Shown here piece by piece: positions 36,192 to 43,532 of a stretch of DNA of 64,000 bases. The stretch spans positions 47,218-111,217 of the forward strand of contig JAGBOF010000002.1 of NCBI GenBank assembly GCA_017633985.1. Reading direction: 5' to 3'. The notes beneath the pieces were generated by a model that was not told the origin of the DNA, made no database searches, and worked only from the letters and a program-made list of their open reading frames with translations. Made by a program: the position numbers and the translations under genes. This DNA is from Bacteroidales bacterium (GTDB lineage: Bacteria; Bacteroidota; Bacteroidia; Bacteroidales; P3). Position 1 is the stretch's first letter; every line of letters starts with the position of its first letter.

Positions 36192-36908
36192 ATGAAAAAG
36201 ATTTGTTTATTGGTTTGTGTAGTTATATTGCTATGTGCATGTAGTAAAAATTCATCAGATACTGATACAACTATTGCAGAATCATCTGTTACAACAAATA
36301 CAGAAATGTTGGATACAGAAGAAGATAAACAAGAAGATGAAAAACAAGAAGATGAAAATTTGTTTTACGATAGTGTAAAGTTTAAATCGTTTGCAGGTAG
36401 ATTTTTAAGTGCAGATAAATATGATACTTTATCTGTAGAGGTATTTATTGCAGAAACAGGTAAGAGGGTGGATTCTGTGCATATAGATGACGATAATTTC
36501 CCTGATCCGCAGATAGAATCCCGAATATATTTCAAAGATTTTCCCGCATTAAAAGCAAAACAGTGTTTAGGATTACAAGATATAATTAGACTAGACAATT
36601 TATTACCTGACGGCAGAGATGCATTGGCAATTGTTTGGAATTTTAAAGGTCAGACCAGTTTCAGAACATGTTATATCTATAAAGCAGAGAAGAATAAATG
36701 GAAATTATTAGGTATGTTTACTTTTCATCTATGGCTTTCTAATGAGGATTCTTTAGAGTTTAGGACAGATTGCATACCTAAATTTTTAGAAAAACATAAT
36801 GGTGAATGGATGTATAGAGATTATGATGAATATTTGGAGGCAGGGAATGATGATATAAATGACTTTCCAATGAAGAAGCTCTCATCGCTAATAAAAAAGA
36901 GAAAATAA
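36192..36908 (+). CDS. Lipoprotein of unknown function
   Basis: A 238-residue protein with a lipoprotein signal (KKICLLVCVVILLCAC, Cys at about 17), an acidic and Thr-rich spacer (residues about 20-55) and a globular domain with no recognised family. The gene lies between a nuclease fragment and a 38 bp direct repeat; its base composition is AT-richer than the housekeeping genes around, in line with an accessory region. Confidence 0.7.
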   Translation: MKKICLLVCVVILLCACSKNSSDTDTTIAESSVTTNTEMLDTEEDKQEDEKQEDENLFYDSVKFKSFAGRFLSADKYDTLSVEVFIAETGKRVDSVHIDDDNFPDPQIESRIYFKDFPALKAKQCLGLQDIIRLDNLLPDGRDALAIVWNFKGQTSFRTCYIYKAEKNKWKLLGMFTFHLWLSNEDSLEFRTDCIPKFLEKHNGEWMYRDYDEYLEAGNDDINDFPMKKLSSLIKKRK

Positions 36909-36923
36909 CAGCACTTAAACTGT

Positions 36924-36961
36924 TGACACATTATTTGTACCACTGCGGTGATGCTCTATAA
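36924..36961 (+). repeat. 38 bp direct repeat, left copy
   Basis: The segment starts TGACACATTATTTGTACCAC and ends TATAA. A second copy at 38189-38226 differs at four positions. Together they bracket the YhcG-type nuclease gene at 37071-38150. Confidence 0.85.
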
Positions 36962-37070
36962 GAAATACCTGAAATTCTATCAACAATATAAATTATAAAA
37001 TATTTAATAGGTATTGTTGCATATCATAAAATTTGCGTAATTTTGTGCGGTGATAAGATGGACGGATACT

Positions 37071-38150
37071 ATGGACAATAATATAAATGTAGAAAAATAT
37101 TCAACAGACACGACAAACAATATTTACAATGACGTTAAACAGATAGTAGAATCATCACGGCAATATGCATACAATGCCGTAAATGTTGCTATGGTACAAC
37201 GTAATTGGCTTTTAGGCAAACGAATTGCTGACGAAGAACTGAAAGGCGAAGACAGAGCTGCATACGGAAAAGAAATAGTTAAAAAATTATCTGAATATCT
37301 AACGGAACTTTACGGCAAAGGCTTTACAAAGAGTAATTTATATCAGTTTGTTTTATTCTATAAGTATTTTCCGCAGATTTTCCACGCAGTGAGTGGAAAA
37401 TCTATGTTACTGACGTGGACACATTACAGAACATTGTTGAGAGTTACTGATGAAAAAGCCCGTAATTGGTATTTGAATGAGGCAATAAATCAAACATGGA
37501 GCGTCAGGACGTTAGACAGAAATATTTCATCACAATATTATTACCGTTTGTTACAGTCCCCAAATCAACAAACAGTGGAAAATGAGATGAAATCACTTAC
37601 AGCCGACTATCAAAAAGATAAACTTGAGTTTATAAAGAACCCGATAGTTGCAGAATTTCTCGGACTTGTCCCTAATACCGATTTAACAGAAACAAAACTT
37701 GAGACATCCATATTGACCCATATCCAAAAGTTTGTTATGGAACTCGGCAAAGGCTATGCTTTTGTAGCAAGGCAGCAACACATCAAGACAGATATTGGCG
37801 ATTATTTCATAGATCTTGTGTTTTATAATTATATCTTGAAATGTTTTTTGTTGGTAGATTTGAAAACCTCAAAGATTTCCCATCAAGATGTTGGACAAAT
37901 GGATATGTATGTCCGTATGTATGACCAACTGAAGCGGACAGAGGGTGATAATCCGACAATAGGCCTTATTCTTTGCTCGGAAACAAGCGAAGATATGGCA
38001 CGTTATTCAGTTTTACATGATAATGACAGATTATTTCAAGCCAAATACCTGACATATCTGCCAACAGTGGAACAATTGAAAACGGAAATAGAACAGCAGA
38101 AAGAAATTTTCCGACTACAGCAAGAGAATAACGAAAGAGAAGAAATCTAA
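37071..38150 (+). CDS. YhcG/DUF1016-type PDDEXK nuclease family protein, second copy
   Basis: About 359 residues, a diverged relative of 8926-9942. It has NWLLGKRIADEE, AYGKEIVKKLSEYLT, LTWTHYRTLLR, the NEAINQTWSVRTLDRNI segment, then the C-terminal nuclease-like fold with YFIDLVFYN and LLVDLK. I start at ATG 37071; an upstream GTG reading adds only seven residues. A promoter with TTG at 37017 and TAATTTTG at 37038-37045 is close by. The gene is bracketed by direct repeats, and a fragment of a sister copy lies 0.9 kb upstream. The role may be DNA repair or defence; this is not established. Confidence 0.86.
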   Translation: MDNNINVEKYSTDTTNNIYNDVKQIVESSRQYAYNAVNVAMVQRNWLLGKRIADEELKGEDRAAYGKEIVKKLSEYLTELYGKGFTKSNLYQFVLFYKYFPQIFHAVSGKSMLLTWTHYRTLLRVTDEKARNWYLNEAINQTWSVRTLDRNISSQYYYRLLQSPNQQTVENEMKSLTADYQKDKLEFIKNPIVAEFLGLVPNTDLTETKLETSILTHIQKFVMELGKGYAFVARQQHIKTDIGDYFIDLVFYNYILKCFLLVDLKTSKISHQDVGQMDMYVRMYDQLKRTEGDNPTIGLILCSETSEDMARYSVLHDNDRLFQAKYLTYLPTVEQLKTEIEQQKEIFRLQQENNEREEI

Positions 38151-38188
38151 CTTATAAGTAAATATCAAAATTAGCATGCAAAAAAGGT

Positions 38189-38226
38189 GACACATTATTT
38201 GTACCACTCTGGTGATGTTTTATAAC
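38189..38226 (+). repeat. 38 bp direct repeat, right copy
   Basis: Same sequence as 36924-36961 with four differences, starting TGACACATTATTTGTACCAC. Confidence 0.85.
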
Positions 38227-38320
38227 AATTTATGATTAAAACAAGATAATTTTGTATTGTTACAAATTGCCTTTATAATATATGTAAATTGATTGATTAT
38301 TAGAGATATAAAACAAAAAT

Positions 38321-38342
38321 AAGATGCTAAAAATAGCATCTT
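38321..38342 (-). terminator. Terminator after tRNA-Asp
   Basis: AAGATGCTA at 38321-38329 pairs with TAGCATCTT at 38334-38342; on the minus strand ATTTTTGTTTT follows. Confidence 0.75.
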
Positions 38343-38356
38343 ATTTCATCTTTTAG

Positions 38357-38431
38357 CGGTCTGGACGAGACTCGAACTCGCGACCCCATGCGTGACAGGC
38401 ATGTATTCTAACCAAACTGAACTACCAGACC
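38357..38431 (-). tRNA. tRNA-Asp (GTC)
   Basis: A 75 nt cloverleaf on the minus strand: acceptor GGTCTGG pairs with CCAGACC, anticodon loop CTGTCAC, T arm GCGAG with loop TTCGAGT and CTCGT, discriminator G. CCA is not encoded. A strong promoter and a terminator flank it. Confidence 0.95.
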
Positions 38432-38483
38432 GTTTATCTTATATTTTTAAGAACCTGCACAACTCTTATCTGAATTGCGTTTG

Positions 38484-38515
38484 CAAAATTACAACACTTT
38501 TTAATTCTGACCAAA
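38484..38515 (-). promoter_or_regulatory. Promoter of tRNA-Asp
   Basis: On the minus strand, TTTG, 20 bp, TAATTTTG, about 50 bp upstream of the tRNA. Confidence 0.75.
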
Positions 38516-38639
38516 TTTTTAACGGAAAATATTACAATTTATTTAAAAATATTTTATAATTCATTGATTTATAACAGCTGATTAATATCCCAATCACAGC
38601 ATTTATTTTCATATTATCCTACAAAACACCAACCGATTG

Positions 38640-39842
38640 TCATGATTTTATCGCCAAAATTCCTTTTGCGGCGGTAAAAGCCGTAGTCCATGCCGCCTGA
38701 AAATTGTATCCGCCCGTTATACCGTCAATATCCAAAACCTCACCCGCAAAACACAAACGTCTGTCCGCCTTTAACTGCATCGTATTAACATCAACGGCAT
38801 CCAATGCCACGCCGCCGCAAGTCACAAACTCATCTTTATTGGTATCCCGTCCGCAAATCATCAACTCATCATTGCAAAGAATATTCACAAGGCGGTTGAT
38901 TTCTTTGTCTGTCACGTCTTTATATCTTATATCGGTGCGGTTAGGCATAATTTTCAACAACATATACTCCCAAAATCTCTGCGGAAGATTGAACGGATTT
39001 CTATTTTTTATCTCCTTACCACTGTTTGTAACAACCATATCTCTTAATTCCGCAACAACTTCGTTATCTTTTCCACTGACCCAATTGACATGTAATTTTG
39101 ATTTATAGCCGCTTTCATTCAACAATACCGCCGCATAAGAAGATAACTTAAGCACCGCAGGGCCTGAAATGCCGTTATGGGTTATCAGCACAGGTCCGCA
39201 GGTCTTATATTTGGTTTTAGGTACCGTCAATATAACGTTTTCAATCGTTAATCCCGCCAAAGATTTCAGTCTGTTGTCATCAATCCTAAATGCAAACAAA
39301 GATGGAACAGGTTTTATTATAGGTAACGGTTCTGAATCTGATAATTCATCCTGACGATTGTTCAAAAAACTGCCTGACGAATTCATTCCGCCCGTAGTAA
39401 CAGCTATAAAATCATAACCGTCAAGTTGCGCAAAAGCGTCAATCCTGCTGTTAAGCCGTATATCTATACCGTATTTTACAGCATAATGCAGGAACATATT
39501 TATAATTGTATGCGAATCGTCGGTAACAGGGAATACTCTACCCCCATCCTCCGTTTTCAACTTTACGCCGTGCCGTTCGAACCAGTTATAAACGTCTTTG
39601 GGAGAAAAAACATTGAACAATTTTTTGACAGTCCTATGCCCCCGCGGATAGACTTGCGACAAATCCTTAACGTATTCGAATGTATTGGTGCAGTTACAGC
39701 GACCGCCGCCAGACATTTTAAGTTTTGTCAGCACTTTATCCGATTTCTCAAACACACTAACCTGAACGCTTTTATCCATTTCCTTCAAACACAAAGCAAG
39801 AAAGAATCCCGCCGCACCGCCTCCTATAATTGCTACTTTCAT
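38640..39842 (-). CDS. BaiN/HI0933-like flavoprotein
   Basis: A 400-residue NAD(P)/FAD-dependent oxidoreductase of the YhiN/BaiN group. It opens with the dinucleotide-binding motif IIGGGAAGFFLA, followed by the family signature KMSGGGRCNCTN near residue 43, and GEVLDIDGITGGYNFQAAW near the C-terminus. Substrates are mostly unknown; BaiN of gut clostridia acts on bile acid intermediates, but the wider family is not restricted to that. A -7 box TAACTTTG lies at 39866-39873 on the minus strand. It is monocistronic. Confidence 0.9.
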   Translation of the reverse strand: MKVAIIGGGAAGFFLALCLKEMDKSVQVSVFEKSDKVLTKLKMSGGGRCNCTNTFEYVKDLSQVYPRGHRTVKKLFNVFSPKDVYNWFERHGVKLKTEDGGRVFPVTDDSHTIINMFLHYAVKYGIDIRLNSRIDAFAQLDGYDFIAVTTGGMNSSGSFLNNRQDELSDSEPLPIIKPVPSLFAFRIDDNRLKSLAGLTIENVILTVPKTKYKTCGPVLITHNGISGPAVLKLSSYAAVLLNESGYKSKLHVNWVSGKDNEVVAELRDMVVTNSGKEIKNRNPFNLPQRFWEYMLLKIMPNRTDIRYKDVTDKEINRLVNILCNDELMICGRDTNKDEFVTCGGVALDAVDVNTMQLKADRRLCFAGEVLDIDGITGGYNFQAAWTTAFTAAKGILAIKS

Positions 39843-39923
39843 ATCATTGTTTTTGTATGCGGATGCAAAGTTACGGAAAATAAATTTCCCTGTCGCATAA
39901 CTGCAGAATTATTACGCAAAAAT

Positions 39924-40018
39924 AAGACGCCGTCTTAAAAAATTAATCACGCAGATTATTTTATTAATCTCGCAGAATAATTTTTTTATATCGCTGATTA
40001 ATTTTAGCAGACGATGCT
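39924..40018. repeat. Family B palindromic repeat, copy 2
   Basis: Begins with the palindrome AAGACGCCGTCTT, followed by AATTAATCACGCAGATTATT, AATCTCGCAGAATAAT and TCGCTGATTAATT blocks. The copy at 43294-43396 has the same opening palindrome and the same closing block. Confidence 0.8.
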
Positions 40019-40053
40019 TTGATATCTGAAAATATCTTTTCCGTGAAATTTTG

Positions 40054-40083
40054 TTGTTGATTCGAAAAATCTTTGTACTTTTG
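40054..40083 (+). promoter_or_regulatory. Promoter of the rod RNA and downstream genes
   Basis: TTG at 40054-40056, 19 bp, TACTTTTG at 40076-40083. A transcript would begin near 40090 and enter a small hairpin (GATTAAC/GTTAATC) and then the structure at 40149-40272. Confidence 0.65.
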
Positions 40084-40148
40084 CAATCGTGATTAACATA
40101 GTTGTTAATCATTTGACATATTAAAGGCGTTACGCTTTAGGTTTTTGA

Positions 40149-40272
40149 TACTTGGAACTTAGGAAATTTCAAGAGAAATTACTCAAAAACAGTAAGCATG
40201 TAAACGCTCGCGATATAATTTCGTGAGCTTTACTTATTTGAGTAATTATAGGTATCCTAAGGCCTCCAAGTA
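40149..40272 (+). ncRNA. Long rod-shaped structured RNA or leader (candidate)
   Basis: Four nested stems in order: TACTTGGA 40149-40156 with TCCAAGTA 40265-40272 (8 bp); CTTAGGA 40158-40164 with TCCTAAG 40255-40261 (7 bp); an asymmetric internal loop; AATTACTCAAA 40177-40187 with TTTGAGTAATT 40237-40247 (11 bp); and GTAAAcGCTCGCGA with TCGTGAGCTTTAC (13 bp with one G-U and a bulged C) closed by a loop at 40214-40220. All pairs are perfect or G-U. No terminator follows before the next gene at 40352. The overall shape (rod with a central bubble) is reminiscent of 6S RNA, but I do not recognise the sequence. Confidence 0.6.
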
Positions 40273-40351
40273 CAAATAAGAAAACAAAAGGCTCACATCT
40301 TTTTATGTCATTTATAAGTAAATTTATTAACAATTAAAAATTTAAAAAGAA

Positions 40352-40648
40352 ATGGCAATCACAAATTTTGCACAGGATGTTTTGAAGGAGTTTGACAATC
40401 AGATTACTGATGCTGTCTTCTGCTTTATTCAACAGAACAGAGAATTAATGAATAAGTACCTTGACCTTATCGCAGAAGTCAGTGCCGATAAGCAGCAAAG
40501 AGGGTTAGACACAGCACGAACGCTTAAAGATGTAAACAGTCACATTGCTCAGGAGATTGCAAGACATTACAATCTTAGAAGTGTAGACCAAGACGAAAGA
40601 CCTGTACCTAACAGTACACTTATTCTTAGTTACAGTCAATTAGAGTAG
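40352..40648 (+). CDS. Small protein of unknown function downstream of the rod RNA
   Basis: A 98-residue, mostly helical protein (MAITNFAQDVLKEFDNQITD, then a C-terminal STLILSYSQLE). No domain or signal peptide was recognised. The ATG follows AAAAAGAA. It lies 80 bp after the rod RNA and 23 bp before the BspA/DT-repeat gene, so one transcript may cover all three. Confidence 0.65.
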   Translation: MAITNFAQDVLKEFDNQITDAVFCFIQQNRELMNKYLDLIAEVSADKQQRGLDTARTLKDVNSHIAQEIARHYNLRSVDQDERPVPNSTLILSYSQLE

Positions 40649-40671
40649 AAAAATTAAAAATGGAAGTCAAT

Positions 40672-43269
40672 ATGAAAAAGATTCTTTCTTTGCTATGCTT
40701 AACATTGTTAAGTATACAGTTATTCGCTTACGATTTTGAAAAAGACGGAATTTACTATAATATAAATCCCGACGGCAAAAGCGTGAGTGTAACCAAAGGT
40801 GATTATGATTACGCTGGATCTATTACTATTCCGTCAACAGTAACGTATGATGGTAAAACTTACAATGTCACTGCTATAGAACAAATGGCATTCTGGTATT
40901 GTGGAAGTCTAAGAAGTATCGAAATGCCAAGTAGTGTAACTTCTATCGGCTCTAAGGCATTCTATGCTTGTATGAGTCTAACAAGTATAGAAATACCCAG
41001 CAATGTAACTTCTATCGGCTCTGAAGCATTTTATGCTTGTGAAAAACTAACAAGTATAGAAATACCGAACGGCGTTACTTCTATCGGGCAAAGCACATTC
41101 AGTTATTGTGAAGGACTAATAAATATAGAAATACCTAATAGTATAACTTCTATCGGTTCTGAGGCATTCAAATATTGTAAAGGACTAACAAGTATAGAAA
41201 TACCGAACAGTGTAGATTCTATCGGTGACAATGCATTCGATGATTGTACAAGTCTAACAAGTATAGAAATACCGAACAGTGTAACTTCTATCGGTAAATA
41301 TGCATTCCATGGTTGTACAAGCTTAATAAATATAACTATACCAAACAGTATAACTGAAATCGAGAATGAAGTATTCTCAGGTTGTACAAGTTTAACAAGT
41401 ATAACTATACCTAGCAGTGTTACTGGAATCGAAGCGTATGCATTCGAAGGTTGTGTAAATCTAACAGGTATAGAGATACCAAATAGTGTACTTTTTATTG
41501 CTGCAGGTGTATTCATAGACTGTTCAGGATTAACAAGTATAGAAATACCAAACAGTGTAATATTTATCGGAGAAAAAGCATTTGCAGGTTGTACTGGACT
41601 AAAAAGTATAAAAATATTGAACAGCGCGACTTCAATCGAAAATTATGCTTTCAGAAATTGTACAGGATTAGAGAGTATCACATCTTATGCAAAGACGCCT
41701 CCTGCAATAAAAGGTGGAAGTTTTTCTAATGTTAATAAAAACATACCGGTTTATGTACCGTGCGGCAGTAAAGAGGTGTATAGTTCTGTTACTGGGTGGA
41801 AAGCTTTTACAAATATTCAAGAAGAAAACTGCATCTATGTTTACGACACTATCATAATCCATGATACAACGGTAGTAACCCAGATTGACACGGTGACATT
41901 GGTTGATACCGTTACAAAGGAGATAACTATTTACGATACAGTTATCAATACTATTCACGACACACTTATAAATACTGTAACTGTAACCGTACACGATACA
42001 ACAAACTTGACAGTTTTCGACACCGTAACTATACATGATACCATAACAAATACTGTAATCCAAACGGATACTGTTACTTTGACAGAGACAATAAACGATA
42101 CTGTTACTTTGTTTGATACAATAACTCTGACAAATACAATTCACGATACGGTAAATACTATTGATACGTTGCTGCTGACACAATACGATACGGTAACATT
42201 ATACGATACTATTGTAAATAATATAATAGATACTGTAATTGTATATGACTCCACGACTACCTTTGTCTATGACACCGTTACCGTACACGACACTATAACA
42301 AATACAGTAATTCAAAAAGATACCATAACACTTACCGAAACGGTATTTGATACTGTTACTTTGTTTGATACTATAACTCTGACAAATACTGTTCACGATA
42401 CGGTAAATACCATCGATACTTTGCTGTTAACACAATATGATACGGTAACGTTACACGATACCATCACCAACGAAATTACACTTTACGACACGGTAACACT
42501 GCATGATACTATCGAAACGACATTGTACGACACGGTTACGCTATTTGACACAATAACCGTAACACAAACCGTTCACGACACAGTAAATACAGTCGATACC
42601 TTAATTGTTACCGAATACGACACTATCACATTAACCGATACTATCACTTTAACACAGACAGACACCGTAACATTAACTGACACGATAACCTTAACGTTGT
42701 ACGATACTATCAATACAACCGACACAATAACCTTAACGTTGTATGATACTGTTACATTAACAGATACAATAACATTAACACAGATAGATACTGTCACCTT
42801 AATTGACACAATTACTTTAACACTATATGATACCGTCACTTTAGTTGATACTGTTTATCTTCATGACACGATAACGCCGTGCGGGATAACGAGGACATAT
42901 ATTTATGCGGAAATAAATGCAGGTGAGACTTATATGGGTTACGGCTTTACGGAATCAGATGCGGGAGAATATACGCTAAATCTGCAAACCGATGACGGAT
43001 GTGATAGCATTGTTACTTTATACCTACAAGTCACTGCAGGTATTGAGGAAATTACACAAGAAAAGATAATAAGTATTTATCCGAATCCTGCAAAAGACAG
43101 AGTAACTATTCATGCTGACGGCGACATTAAGATAATTGACAACAAAGGACAAGTTGTTCGGAAAATCAAGGACGTTAAAGGCGTTAAAGATATCAATGTT
43201 AGTGACTTTGAAGCGGGAGTTTACTACATTAATGTGGGTAAATTCACGCAGCCATTGATAATTGAATAA
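40672..43269 (+). CDS. BspA-type LRR surface protein with long Asp-Thr repeat stalk and T9SS domain
   Basis: About 865 residues from ATG 40672, which opens a signal peptide (MKKILSLLCLTLLSIQLFA). Residues about 20-360 are BspA/LRR_5 repeats of 23-24 residues (CTSLTSIEIPNSVTSIG-type). Residues about 385-720 are a repeat stalk of the kind YDTVTLHDTITNT, with about 46 Asp-Thr/Ser followed by an aliphatic residue or Thr. A small domain with a Cys pair (CGITRTY, then DDGCDSIVTLYL) follows, then a T9SS sorting domain (ISIYPNPAKDRVTI to TQPLIIE). Each D-(S/T)-(A/I/L/V/M/T) fits the Bacteroidota O-glycosylation sequon, so the stalk may be heavily glycosylated. Expected location: cell surface. Confidence 0.88.
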   Translation: MKKILSLLCLTLLSIQLFAYDFEKDGIYYNINPDGKSVSVTKGDYDYAGSITIPSTVTYDGKTYNVTAIEQMAFWYCGSLRSIEMPSSVTSIGSKAFYACMSLTSIEIPSNVTSIGSEAFYACEKLTSIEIPNGVTSIGQSTFSYCEGLINIEIPNSITSIGSEAFKYCKGLTSIEIPNSVDSIGDNAFDDCTSLTSIEIPNSVTSIGKYAFHGCTSLINITIPNSITEIENEVFSGCTSLTSITIPSSVTGIEAYAFEGCVNLTGIEIPNSVLFIAAGVFIDCSGLTSIEIPNSVIFIGEKAFAGCTGLKSIKILNSATSIENYAFRNCTGLESITSYAKTPPAIKGGSFSNVNKNIPVYVPCGSKEVYSSVTGWKAFTNIQEENCIYVYDTIIIHDTTVVTQIDTVTLVDTVTKEITIYDTVINTIHDTLINTVTVTVHDTTNLTVFDTVTIHDTITNTVIQTDTVTLTETINDTVTLFDTITLTNTIHDTVNTIDTLLLTQYDTVTLYDTIVNNIIDTVIVYDSTTTFVYDTVTVHDTITNTVIQKDTITLTETVFDTVTLFDTITLTNTVHDTVNTIDTLLLTQYDTVTLHDTITNEITLYDTVTLHDTIETTLYDTVTLFDTITVTQTVHDTVNTVDTLIVTEYDTITLTDTITLTQTDTVTLTDTITLTLYDTINTTDTITLTLYDTVTLTDTITLTQIDTVTLIDTITLTLYDTVTLVDTVYLHDTITPCGITRTYIYAEINAGETYMGYGFTESDAGEYTLNLQTDDGCDSIVTLYLQVTAGIEEITQEKIISIYPNPAKDRVTIHADGDIKIIDNKGQVVRKIKDVKGVKDINVSDFEAGVYYINVGKFTQPLIIE

Positions 43270-43293
43270 TGCAAATTAACAAAGCACAAAAAT

Positions 43294-43396
43294 AAGACGT
43301 CGTCTTGAAAAAATAATCTGCGATAAGAAAAAATTATCTTCGCAGATTATTTTATTAATCACGCAGATTAATTTTTTCTTATCGCTGATTAATTAT
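43294..43396. repeat. Family B palindromic repeat, copy 3
   Basis: AAGACGTCGTCTT opens the element, followed by AATAATCTGCGATAAGAAAA and AATTATCTTCGCAGATTATT blocks. The middle 50 or so bases match the reverse complement of copy 1 with about one difference. Confidence 0.85.
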
Positions 43397-43459
43397 TGAT
43401 GACTATAGTATTGATCCTAAAAATATCATCCTTTCGGGCTTAATGGAGTAAATATAACA

Positions 43460-43488
43460 AAAGTCCGCTACAATTAAGTAACGGACTT
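43460..43488 (-). terminator. Terminator of nifJ
   Basis: AAGTCCGcTAC pairs with GTAaCGGACTT around AATTAA. It lies 44 bp beyond the nifJ stop codon. Confidence 0.7.
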
Positions 43489-43532
43489 CTTTCTTATATA
43501 CTACGTATTACATATTACGTACTACATAGCGT

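Noticed and set aside
39426..39938. 170-residue plus-strand open frame opposite the BaiN-like flavoprotein
   Set aside because: Antisense shadow of a gene with clear FAD motifs.
40149..40272. attC-like or invertible site reading of the long inverted repeat
   Set aside because: No integron integrase or invertase is in the window, and the multi-stem rod with a promoter upstream fits an RNA better.
41103..42839. Minus-strand open frames opposite the LRR and Asp-Thr repeats
   Set aside because: Repetitive composition of the sense gene leaves antisense frames open; no start signals or promoter.
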